Part shown: positions 1 through 6,207 of the stretch, piece after piece
Layout of the letters: every line of letters starts with the position of its first letter
Numbering within the stretch: the first letter of the stretch is position 1
NCBI GenBank assembly: GCA_003516285.1
Contig: DPCK01000132.1
Span: 8,449-17,095 of the forward strand
Direction of reading: 5' to 3'
Origin: Lutibacter sp.
GTDB lineage: Bacteria > Bacteroidota > Bacteroidia > Flavobacteriales > Flavobacteriaceae
DNA length: 8,647 bases
Program-made: the position numbers and the translations under genes
The notes under the pieces: model-generated
Database searches by the model: none
What the model was told of the DNA's origin: nothing
What the model saw: the letters and a program-made list of their open reading frames with translations, nothing else

Positions 1-83
1 GAAGTATAAAAAACGAATCCGAGCGTCAGCATTAATATTCCGAAGGCAATGGTGTCTTGTGTAATAATTGGCGTTGTATCCAT
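1..83 (-). CDS. N-terminus of a DUF819-like membrane protein (partial)
   Basis: Only the first 27 codons are in the window, read from an ATG at 83-81 toward position 1, where the gene runs off the edge. The peptide starts MDTTPIITQDTIAFGILMLT and goes on into LGFVFYT, a short polar leader followed by the start of a hydrophobic helix from about residue 12. This opening resembles DUF819 (YjcL-type) multi-pass membrane proteins of Bacteroidota, which begin with a similar PLI(S/T)xD motif and a helix ending in FVFYTS. The family's function is not established. It is divergent from the S46 peptidase gene, with 100 bp between them. The family call rests on recognising a short N-terminus and is tentative; that a coding start lies here is more secure. 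Confidence 0.6.
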   Translation of the reverse strand, partial: MDTTPIITQDTIAFGILMLTLGFVFYT

Positions 84-100
84 GTTTTTTTGAATTTTGG

Positions 101-108
101 CTAAAATA
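101..108 (-). promoter_or_regulatory. Candidate -7 box for the leftward membrane protein gene
   Basis: On the minus strand this reads TATTTTAG followed by C, one mismatch from the Bacteroidota -7 consensus TAnnTTTG. It lies 18 bases upstream of the ATG at 83, which would give a leader of about 10 nt. I see no convincing -33 TTG partner, so the call is weak. Confidence 0.25.
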
Positions 109-156
109 CTATTTTTTTTAATGAATATCAGACTAAAAAAAGTGTATTTGGTTGTG

Positions 157-164
157 TATATTTG
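157..164 (+). promoter_or_regulatory. Candidate -7 box for the S46 peptidase gene
   Basis: TATATTTG is an exact match to the Bacteroidota -7 consensus TAnnTTTG. It ends 19 bases before the ATG at 184, leaving a leader of roughly 12 nt, which is usual for Flavobacterium. A TTTG at 147-150 is too close to be the -33 element, and no clear -33 box is seen. Confidence 0.45.
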
Positions 165-183
165 TAGAATAAACAAATAATTT

Positions 184-2398
184 ATGAGATATATTAAACT
201 TTATATTTTAGTGGCCTTCTTGGCAATTTCCTGCAAAACAATTCAGGAAACATCCGTTGCGCAAGCTCCGGAAAAAACAGTACAAGATGTCAGGGAAATT
301 CAGGGAGGGATGTGGATTCCGTCTTTGCTGGAAGGAATGAACGAAAACGAAATGCTTCAATTGGGAAGCAAAATGACCGCAAAAGACATTTACGATGTCA
401 ATAATTCAAGCTTAAAAGATGCCATTGTACATTTTAACGGCGGCTGCACTTCGGAAATTATTTCACCAAACGGATTGCTTTTGACTAACCATCATTGCGG
501 TTATGGTGCCATACAATCACATTCAACGGTGGAAAACGATTACTTGAAAGATGGTTTTTGGGCGATGAATTATGGACAGGAATTGCCAAATCCAAGTATG
601 AATGTCACTTTTATCAAAAGAATTGATGATGTTACTTCGGAAGTTTTTAAAGGAATAACAGCCAATATGGATGAAGCTTCAAAATTGAAAATCATCAACC
701 AAAATATTGAAAAAATAGCAAAAGCAGCTCAAAAAGAAGACTGGCAAGATGCCAATATCAAATCAATTTACCACGGCAACCAATTTTTGTTGTTTGTTAC
801 AGAAACGTTTAATGATCTTCGTTTGGTTGGTGCTCCGCCATCATCAATAGGGAAATTTGGTGCTGATACGGACAATTGGATGTGGCCGCGCCATACCGGT
901 GATTTTTCTATGTTCCGTATTTATGCCGATGCAAATAATCGTCCGGCAAAATATTCAAAAGACAATGTGCCTTACAAACCAAACCATTATTTACCAATCT
1001 CATTGGATGGAGTGCAAGAAGGTGATTTTACATTGGTATTCGGATTTCCGGGACGCACCAATGAATATTTGCCGGCTGTTGGCGTTGATCAAATTGCCAA
1101 TGTTTTGAATCCTGCAAGAATCGAAATTCGTGACAATGCCTTGAAAATAACGGATTCATTTATGAGAAAAAATGCCGATATTAAGATTAAATATGCCTCA
1201 AAATATGCTTCAACCGCAAATTATTGGAAAAAATGGATAGGAGAGAGCCAGGGAATCCAAAAATCAAAAGCCATAGAAAAGAAACGTGAGCTGGAAAAGG
1301 AATTCACTAAAATAGTCAATGAAAAAGATTTGGTCGGGTTATAAAACTTTGCTGTCAGATTTTGAAAAATTATATACAGAAATCGAAAGTGTTTCATTGG
1401 CCCGTGAATACTGGATGGAAGTTGCCTACAGAAATGTTGAGCTGTTGGGAATTACTTTTAGGGCTTACCAAATTGAGCAAGCTTATTTAAAAGGCGGTGA
1501 ACCAGCTTTTAATAAAGCTAAAGAATCGGCCTTGAACACATTTAAAGGTATCTATAAAAATTATAGCGCCACGGTTGACAAACCTGTTTTTGAAAAATTA
1601 GTGAGTTTATATGCCGAAAAATCGCCTTCAGCATATTTGCCTGCAAATATGACCGGCGTAAATTTCACAGAACTCACCAACAATATTTATGCAAACTCAA
1701 AACTGACTAACTTATATGGCGCTGAGAAATTGCTTGAAGGAACTCCTGATGAAGTCATCAAAAAGTTAAATGAAGATAAAGCGTATGTTTTTGGAAAAGA
1801 GTTGCATACTATTTTTTACAATAAATTGGAACCAAAATTTCAGGCGCTAAATTTGCAAATAGAGGCAGTGCAAAAGGAATATATGAAAGCGCTGATGGAA
1901 GTGTTTCCTAACAACCGCTTTTTTCCAGATGCCAACAGCACGCTTCGCGTAACCTACGGACAAGTTCGTGGTTATCAGCCAAATGACGGTGTTTATTATA
2001 GTGCAACAACCTATTTAGATGGCGTTATGGAAAAATATGTTCCGGGGGATTATGAGTTTGATGTGCCACAAAAATTGCAGGATTTATACAATGCGAAAGA
2101 TTACGGCCAATACGGCGAAAAAGGAAAAATGCCGGTTAATTTCATCGGCACAAACCATACTACAGGAGGGAATTCCGGAAGTCCGGCCATTGATGCCCAC
2201 GGAAATTTAATTGGATTAAACTTCGACAGGGTTTGGGAAGGAACGATGAGCGATATGAATTACGATCCGGATATTTGCAGAAATATTATGGTCGATATTC
2301 GTTACGTGCTTTTTATCATCGATAAATATGCCGGCGCAAAAAACTTAATTGACGAGATGACTTTAGTGCATCCAAAAGATAATAACAACGTACAATAA
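184..2398 (+). pseudogene. S46 family dipeptidyl-peptidase, DPP11-like, split by a +1 frameshift
   Basis: S46 peptidases are chymotrypsin-fold serine exopeptidases that release dipeptides from the N-termini of peptides in the periplasm. The first frame (184-1344, 386 aa) has a lipoprotein-like signal (LAISC, Cys17), the catalytic His motif TNHHCGY (His104) and the catalytic Asp in PRHTGDF (Asp240). The second frame (from about 1340 to 2398) has the nucleophile motif GNSGSP (Ser664 in the merged protein, codon 2174-2176). The frames join perfectly if one base is removed from the GGGTT at 1336-1340, giving a VGYKTLLSDFEKLY junction and about 737 aa, close to family length. Eighteen residues after the Ser is Arg682, the position of Arg673 that gives P. 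gingivalis DPP11 its Asp/Glu preference, so I predict DPP11 type. As written, neither frame alone holds a complete triad. The lesion may be a sequencing error, in which case this is an intact gene. A Rho-independent terminator follows. Confidence 0.88.
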
Positions 2399-2401
2399 AC
2401 C

Positions 2402-2433
2402 AAAAACTCCAAATGAAAATTTGGAGTTTTTTT
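2402..2433 (+). terminator. Rho-independent terminator after the S46 gene, probably bidirectional
   Basis: A 13-bp perfect stem (2402-2414 with 2419-2431, core ACTCCAAAT/ATTTGGAGT) closes on a GAAA tetraloop and runs into a T tract at 2427-2433. It starts 4 bases after the S46 stop. On the minus strand the same hairpin is followed by TTTTT (complement of 2402-2406), so it can also end the leftward transcript that finishes with the Arc-like gene at 2465. Confidence 0.9.
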
Positions 2434-2464
2434 ATTAAATAATTCAGTAAAATTAATTTATTTC

Positions 2465-2632
2465 TTACTCTGTATTTGATTTTTTAGGAGATCTTTTGGC
2501 ATCTTTCAAGCTTTTGTTCAGCATCCATTCTAACTGTCCGTTTGTGGAACGGAATTCATCAGCAGCCCATTTTTCAATTGCTTTTAGCATATCTTCATCT
2601 ATCCGTAATGCAAATGCTTTTTTCTTTGCCAT
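2465..2632 (-). CDS. Arc-like ribbon-helix-helix DNA-binding protein
   Basis: This short ORF encodes 55 aa and starts MAKKKAFALRIDEDMLKAIE. The beta-strand segment KAFALRID (residues 5-12) is followed by helix A (DEDMLKAIEKWAADEF, 12-27) and, after RSTNGQ, helix B (LEWMLNKSLKDA, 34-45). This is the layout of the Arc/MetJ ribbon-helix-helix fold, in which a dimer inserts the two-stranded sheet into the major groove. The tail is basic and ends KKSNTE. Very similar small Arc-family proteins are common in Flavobacteriaceae. The ATG at 2632-2630 lies 19 bases after the stop of the PH-like membrane gene, so the two are probably co-transcribed as the end of the SPFH operon. Its target is unknown; autoregulation through the inverted repeat at the operon promoter is a guess. 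Confidence 0.85.
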   Translation of the reverse strand: MAKKKAFALRIDEDMLKAIEKWAADEFRSTNGQLEWMLNKSLKDAKRSPKKSNTE

Positions 2633-2651
2633 TTTCTGCTTCTTTTCTAAT

Positions 2652-3164
2652 TTAAGATTTTATCAATGCGATTTTATCCTGATATGTGTCAATCGTTCTC
2701 TGGATTTCTTCCTTTTTTTGCGTTCCAATTAAAAGGTGTTTCCCATTTGTCAATAATAATTGAAGTCCGACATTGCCTTTTACGGTAAATGATTTCCCTC
2801 TTTTTTTTCTGAAACTGAATTTTAATCCCCAGCCGCCATATTCAAAAATCGCATTATAATTTCGAATGTAACATTTTGAGATTGTATTCCAAGGCAAAAA
2901 CCGATAGGAAAAATGAAAGGGCAAATACTGATAATAAACGCCTTTTTCGTCGATTCTGGTTTTCAGCTTAAAAGAATTAAAAAGCACAAATACGAATAAA
3001 GTAACCAAGATTCCACCTAGGTCATTCAATATTTCCCCAAAACTTCCTTGTGAGATATTTGCCCAATCTTTTGCTATCGAAATGGTGACCACAATCAATG
3101 CAATGGCCAAACCAATCAATAACCAAGATTGCGTAAATTTTTGCTCTTCAATAAAAATTTTCAT
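2652..3164 (-). CDS. Two-TM membrane protein with a PH-like cytoplasmic domain
   Basis: The 170-aa product has two predicted membrane helices, about residues 14-31 (WLLIGLAIALIVVTISIA) and 45-62, both in the N-terminal third. The rest, about 68-165, is rich in beta strands: RIDEKGVYYQYLPF, then a GGWGLKFSFRKKRGKSF segment, then GNVGLQLLLTNGKHLLIGTQ and a final helix KKEEIQRTIDTY. This two-helices-then-beta-domain layout, ending in an LLIGTQ strand and amphipathic helix, matches small bacterial PH-like membrane proteins that are frequent in Flavobacterium. No enzymatic motif is visible and the function is unknown. The gene lies between the DUF4177-like gene (60 bp upstream) and the Arc-like gene (19 bp downstream) on the same strand, implying one transcript. 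The PH assignment is by fold pattern only. Confidence 0.75.
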   Translation of the reverse strand: MKIFIEEQKFTQSWLLIGLAIALIVVTISIAKDWANISQGSFGEILNDLGGILVTLFVFVLFNSFKLKTRIDEKGVYYQYLPFHFSYRFLPWNTISKCYIRNYNAIFEYGGWGLKFSFRKKRGKSFTVKGNVGLQLLLTNGKHLLIGTQKKEEIQRTIDTYQDKIALIKS

Positions 3165-3224
3165 ATTTGTTGCTTTTGTATGGTTTTTTAAAAGGGATAT
3201 TGTTGTTTTACAAAAAATGTTTCA

Positions 3225-3392
3225 TCAATATTTGTTTTTATCCCTTTCAAAAATCACTTTCGAGAAATCGCCGTGCCCGTTACTTAAAGCGCTCACCACT
3301 TCCCAGCCTTCTCTGGCGTATTGGTTAAGCGTGTCTTCAAAAAAAGTGTCTTTTTTCCAAAAACCTTTTGAAATAATTTTATATTCTTTCAT
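3225..3392 (-). CDS. DUF4177-like small protein
   Basis: This 55-aa ORF starts MKEYKIISKGFWKKDTFFED and continues TLNQYAREGWEVVSAL, ending in a strand VIFERDKNKY. An N-terminal strand (EYKII), a helix carrying the hallmark (L)NxYAxEGWEVV, and a final strand that reads like KVIFER are the pattern of DUF4177, a small alpha/beta domain found across bacteria with no assigned biochemical role. The ATG is at 3392-3390, 86 bp downstream of the SPFH stop, and the stop lies 60 bp before the PH-like membrane gene, so it sits in the middle of the SPFH cluster. It has no signal peptide or membrane segment and is presumably cytoplasmic. Recognition of the EGWEVV motif makes the family call fairly secure. 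Confidence 0.8.
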   Translation of the reverse strand: MKEYKIISKGFWKKDTFFEDTLNQYAREGWEVVSALSNGHGDFSKVIFERDKNKY

Positions 3393-3409
3393 AATGGTAA
3401 AATTTATTG

Positions 3410-3475
3410 CTAAAAAATCATTTTTGAAACTGTCATATAAATAATGAAAGTAATGTAAACTAAAATTGCGATCAT
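3410..3475 (-). CDS. Possible 21-residue hydrophobic membrane peptide
   Basis: An ATG at 3475-3473 lies just three bases after the SPFH stop codon (3481-3479) and opens a 21-codon frame closed by TAG at 3412-3410. The peptide, beginning MIAILVYITFIIYMTVSK, is almost wholly hydrophobic and could be a single membrane-spanning helix with a basic residue near the end. The tight spacing after the SPFH gene would suit translational coupling. AT-rich DNA easily yields Ile/Phe/Tyr-rich frames, so this may be chance. Conservation of the frame in relatives would be needed to accept it. Confidence 0.35.
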   Translation of the reverse strand: MIAILVYITFIIYMTVSKMIF

Positions 3476-3478
3476 CTT

Positions 3479-4336
3479 TTAATGGTTTAAAGTTCCTGTG
3501 TTTACAATAGGTGTGGCGTCTTTATCGGAACAAAGCACCACCATTAAATTACTCACCATCGCGGCTTTTCTTTCTTCATCCAAGTCCACGATATTATTTT
3601 TGCTTAATTTTAAAATCGCCATTTCCACCATACTTACGGCACCTTCCACAATTTTATGGCGTGCGGCAATAATTGCGGTTGCTTGCTGGCGTTTTAACAT
3701 GGCACTTGCAATTTCTTGGGCATAAGCCAAATAACCAATCCGCGCTTCAAGCACTTCAATTCCGGCCATATCCAAACGTTCGGAAAGTTCACCTTCTAAA
3801 GCAAGACTTACTTCATTTACGCTGGCTCTTAAGGTAATTTCTTCATCTTTGTCATCATCCTCAAAATTGTCGTAAGGATACAAACTTGCCAATTTACGAA
3901 CTGCGGCATCCGACTGCACACGCACAAAATTTTCGTAATTGTCTACGTCAAAAGCAGCTTTGTAGGTGTCTTTTACCTTCCAAACCAAAATTGTGCTAAT
4001 CATAATTGGGTTTCCCAATTTGTCATTCACTTTTACGCGCTCGCTGTCGAAATTGCAGGCTCTTAATGAAATTCCTTTTTTTAAATACAAAGGATTTCCC
4101 CAATAAAATCCGTTTTCCTTTACCGTTCCAATGTATTTTCCGAAAAGCAAAATCACTTTTGAAGTGTTCGGATTTACCAAAAAGAAACCAGGAAGGATAA
4201 TTAATGCCAAAATTATAAATGCTGCGAACCATTCAGAAATATTGACAACACCGTAAATACCTGCAATGCCAATAGCAAAAAACAGGAATAGCATCAAATA
4301 GCCATTCGATACTTTAATAATTTTTTCTTGTGTCAT
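3479..4336 (-). CDS. SPFH/Band 7 domain membrane protein
   Basis: The product is 285 aa. Two membrane helices occupy about residues 13-31 (YLMLFLFFAIGIAGIYGVV) and 36-54 (WFAAFIILALIILPGFFLV). An SPFH domain follows: VNPNTSKVILLFGKYIGTVK (54-73), a typical opening strand pair, then FYWGNPLYLKKGISLR, TILVWKVKDTYKAAFDVDNY and ALEGELSERLDMAGIEVLEA. The C-terminal helical part carries AQEIASAMLKRQQATAIIAA, the alanine- and glutamine-rich helix typical of stomatin/prohibitin-like proteins. SPFH proteins form large membrane-bound rings and organise membrane microdomains or regulate membrane proteases; no partner protease is seen here. The gene leads a leftward cluster with the DUF4177-like, PH-like and Arc-like genes. 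It starts at the ATG at 4336, 15 bp downstream of an inverted repeat and a -7-like box. The family is secure, the specific role unknown. Confidence 0.93.
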   Translation of the reverse strand: MTQEKIIKVSNGYLMLFLFFAIGIAGIYGVVNISEWFAAFIILALIILPGFFLVNPNTSKVILLFGKYIGTVKENGFYWGNPLYLKKGISLRACNFDSERVKVNDKLGNPIMISTILVWKVKDTYKAAFDVDNYENFVRVQSDAAVRKLASLYPYDNFEDDDKDEEITLRASVNEVSLALEGELSERLDMAGIEVLEARIGYLAYAQEIASAMLKRQQATAIIAARHKIVEGAVSMVEMAILKLSKNNIVDLDEERKAAMVSNLMVVLCSDKDATPIVNTGTLNH

Positions 4337-4351
4337 AATAGTTGTTTTAGT

Positions 4352-4370
4352 TGATATTAATATGATATCA
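4352..4370. promoter_or_regulatory. Inverted repeat, candidate operator of the SPFH operon
   Basis: TGATAT (4352-4357) and ATATCA (4365-4370) form an inverted repeat with a 7-base spacer; TGATATCA at 4363-4370 is itself a perfect palindrome. The repeat directly abuts the candidate -7 box on its downstream side, so it would cover the transcription start. This placement suits a repressor site. AT-rich intergenic DNA makes chance repeats possible. Confidence 0.35.
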
Positions 4371-4378
4371 TAAAGATA
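4371..4378 (-). promoter_or_regulatory. Candidate -7 box of the SPFH operon
   Basis: On the minus strand the sequence is TATCTTTA, one mismatch from the Bacteroidota consensus TAnnTTTG. It lies 34 bases upstream of the SPFH ATG. No clear -33 TTG element is seen about 19-22 bases further upstream. Confidence 0.4.
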
Positions 4379-4425
4379 TAAAATATTTTTTATTATTTCC
4401 TAATTTTTTACCTACTTTATTTTTT

Positions 4426-4433
4426 TATCTTAG
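4426..4433 (+). promoter_or_regulatory. Candidate -7 box of the S1/P1 nuclease gene
   Basis: TATCTTAG followed by C is one mismatch from TAnnTTTG. It ends 16 bases before the ATG at 4450, leaving a short A-rich leader as is common in Flavobacterium. The T-rich stretch near 4403-4409 is only a poor -33 candidate. Confidence 0.4.
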
Positions 4434-4449
4434 CAAAAAATAAAACAAG

Positions 4450-5244
4450 ATGGAAAACATAAAATCAAGCTATATTTTAATTGCATTTTTACTGATAAGC
4501 GCTCAATTATGTGCCAATGATCTTAAGCCAAATTGGGGAAAAACCGGTCATAGAACCGTTGGTGAAATTGCCGCGAATTACACAAGTTCAAAGGCAAACA
4601 GGGAAATAAAGAAAATTTTGGAAGGACAAAGTTTGGCTTTGGTTTCTACATTTGCAGATGATATAAAATCGGATAGTCGTTATAAAAATTTTAATACAAT
4701 GCATTATGTGAATATGCCTTTTGAAGTAAAATATGAAGATTCCGAAAAAAATAGTGAAGGTGATTTGGTTACAGGAATTGAAAAATGTAAAGCTGTTATT
4801 TTAGATAAAAATGCCGCCAAGGAAGATAAAGCTTTTTATTTGAAATTATTGGTGCATTTTATGGGCGATTTACACCAGCCAATGCACGTGGGACGAGCGG
4901 AAGATAGAGGCGGAAACGATATTCAGCTCCAGTGGTTTGGCAGCGGAACCAATTTACATTCGGTTTGGGATTCAAAAATGATTGATGGTTTTGAAATGAC
5001 TTATACTGAGCTTACCAACAATGCCGATAAAATTTCGAAAGAGCAAGTGAAGTTTTTGCAAAAAGGAAATGTAGTGGATTGGGTGAATGAAACCCAAACT
5101 TTTGCCATAAAAGCATACGCTTCCGTTACGGTTGGTGAAAAATTAAGCTATAACTATTCCTATGAAAATTTTGAAACAGTGCGTTCACAACTTCAAAAAG
5201 GAGGAATTCGTTTGGCAAAAGTATTGAATGATTTGTTTAAATAA
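4450..5244 (+). CDS. Secreted S1/P1-type zinc-dependent nuclease
   Basis: Enzymes of this family hydrolyse single-stranded nucleic acids and nucleotide 3'-phosphates at a trinuclear zinc site. The 264-aa product has a signal peptide (about residues 1-22, hydrophobic core YILIAFLLISAQL). All nine ligands expected from P1 nuclease can be placed: Trp29 and His34 in WGKTGH, Asp70 in TFADD, His85 in MHYVN, His136, Asp140 and His146 in HFMGDLHQPMH, and His170 and Asp174 in LHSVWD. The length fits compact bacterial members. It is predicted to act in the periplasm or outside the cell, in nucleic-acid scavenging. In P1 nuclease the Trp is the mature N-terminus; here it lies about six residues past the likely signal cleavage site. 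It is transcribed alone, divergent from the SPFH operon and convergent with the pseudouridine synthase gene. Confidence 0.95.
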   Translation: MENIKSSYILIAFLLISAQLCANDLKPNWGKTGHRTVGEIAANYTSSKANREIKKILEGQSLALVSTFADDIKSDSRYKNFNTMHYVNMPFEVKYEDSEKNSEGDLVTGIEKCKAVILDKNAAKEDKAFYLKLLVHFMGDLHQPMHVGRAEDRGGNDIQLQWFGSGTNLHSVWDSKMIDGFEMTYTELTNNADKISKEQVKFLQKGNVVDWVNETQTFAIKAYASVTVGEKLSYNYSYENFETVRSQLQKGGIRLAKVLNDLFK

Positions 5245-5259
5245 GATTTCTATCCCCAG

Positions 5260-5315
5260 CCTTTTCCTAAGGAAAGGGAGTTTGATTTGTTAAACTTTTA
5301 ATATTTAACTTTTTT
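5260..5315 (+). terminator. Hairpin region between convergent genes, possible weak terminator
   Basis: Two inverted repeats lie just after the nuclease stop. The first is CCTTTTCCT/AGGAAAGG (5260-5277), with a one-base bulge and a tiny loop. The second is GTTAAA (5289-5294) with TTTAAC (5304-5309), followed by six T (5310-5315). The second is weak in GC but has a proper T tract for rightward transcription, and it overlaps the last codons of the leftward pseudouridine synthase gene. The first resembles the C-rich/G-rich intergenic repeats seen in some Flavobacterium genomes; copies elsewhere cannot be checked here. Confidence 0.3.
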
Positions 5316-6204
5316 GATAGTTCCTCCAGCGTTTTTGTTCACGTAATAGCAAGGACTCAAATTTGTGCGGAATTTCAATTTTTAGGTTAATCTCTTCTGA
5401 TGTTTTTGGATGCAGAAAGGAAATTTCATTAGCGCACAAAAAAAGTCCTTTTCCTTTATGAAGCATTTTTTCTTCAAGATAAAGTTTGTCGCCAAAAATG
5501 GGATGATTGATGCTTGCTAAATGAATGCGTATTTGGTGGGTTCTTCCTGTTTTAGGGAACACATTTAAAAGACTTAAATGCTCATATCTTAAAGAATTTA
5601 CAACGGTGACAATTTCAAAACCAGTTTCTGCGATTTTATCTTCAATGGGCGTTTTGATTTTTCCGTTTGAAAGTGTTTCACCTATCACAATGGCGCAATA
5701 TTTTTTTTGAATGGTATGATATTCAAACTGGTTTCCCAAGGCAATTTGTGCCGTTTTTGTTTTGGCAATCAAAAGTATTCCTGAGGTTTGGTTGTCTAAT
5801 CTGTGCAATGGCGTTGGCCAGGGAAGCGCATCGGATTCAGTGCTTTTCTTCAAATTAAAAGGCAGTGCATTGTAAATGGTTTTATAGGCATTTCCACTTA
5901 CTGAAAATCCGGCCGGTTTGTGAATCGCCGCCATAAAATTGTCTTCAAACAAAACTTCTAGCTGAAGTTCAAATATTTTTGGTTGTGATTGCGGCGTTTC
6001 CAATAATTCTATTACTTGGCCGAATTGCACATAAGTTCCAGTTTGTGCAATTTCGCCGTTGATTAATAGTTGTCCGCGTTTGATGGCTTTTTTTATTCCA
6101 GCGTTTGAAGGAATAAAATCGCAAAATACTGCTGGTGCATAATTTTGCAGTCGAATATTTTCAATGCCATTTGGGACAATATGTGAGTGAATTATCGTGA
6201 TAAT
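5305..6204 (-). CDS. RluA-family pseudouridine synthase with S4-like domain, no canonical start codon
   Basis: Members convert specific uridines in rRNA or tRNA to pseudouridine. The catalytic motif HRLDNQTSGILL is present, with the nucleophilic Asp at codon 5796-5794 and the usual ITKT-like strand LIAKTKTAQ after it. Downstream GRTHQIRIHLASINHPIFGD is the conserved RNA-binding and active-site segment. An S4-like N-terminus is read upstream of 6030: GIKKAIKRGQLLINGE, then QTGTYVQFGQVIELLE. A GTG at 6030 is open, but using it would cut off this domain. Continuing upstream the frame stays open to a TAA at 6210-6208, yet has only ATT, ATC and ATA codons where relatives have ATG, just before HIVP. 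The true start is therefore unclear; I take the first codon able to serve (ATT at 6204). That TAA is the stop of the Nudix gene, which is in the same frame. Either a non-canonical start, readthrough, or start loss is possible. Confidence 0.85.
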   Translation of the reverse strand: MITIIHSHIVPNGIENIRLQNYAPAVFCDFIPSNAGIKKAIKRGQLLINGEIAQTGTYVQFGQVIELLETPQSQPKIFELQLEVLFEDNFMAAIHKPAGFSVSGNAYKTIYNALPFNLKKSTESDALPWPTPLHRLDNQTSGILLIAKTKTAQIALGNQFEYHTIQKKYCAIVIGETLSNGKIKTPIEDKIAETGFEIVTVVNSLRYEHLSLLNVFPKTGRTHQIRIHLASINHPIFGDKLYLEEKMLHKGKGLFLCANEISFLHPKTSEEINLKIEIPHKFESLLLREQKRWRNYQKS

Positions 6205-6207
6205 ATT

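Noticed and set aside
1319..1344. Programmed +1 ribosomal frameshift in the S46 gene
   Set aside because: The junction lacks a known shift signal (such as the prfB CTT-TGA site with an upstream Shine-Dalgarno), and S46 genes are not known to use one. An indel is the simpler reading.
2498..2513. Second sigma-54-like match (TTGGCA with GC ten bases after GG)
   Set aside because: It lacks TTGC at the -12 position and is antisense inside the Arc-like coding sequence with no gene downstream on that strand.
2496..2732. Rightward ORF of 78 codons
   Set aside because: It is antisense to the Arc-like and PH-like genes, which have recognisable protein signatures; its Phe/Ser-rich product is a shadow.
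3082..3444. Rightward ORF of 120 codons
   Set aside because: It overlaps the DUF4177-like and PH-like genes on the opposite strand and has no recognisable domain; the leftward readings are far more protein-like.
6028..6030. GTG at 6030 as the start of the pseudouridine synthase
   Set aside because: In-frame sequence upstream encodes the rest of an S4-like domain, so this start would truncate a recognisable part of the protein.
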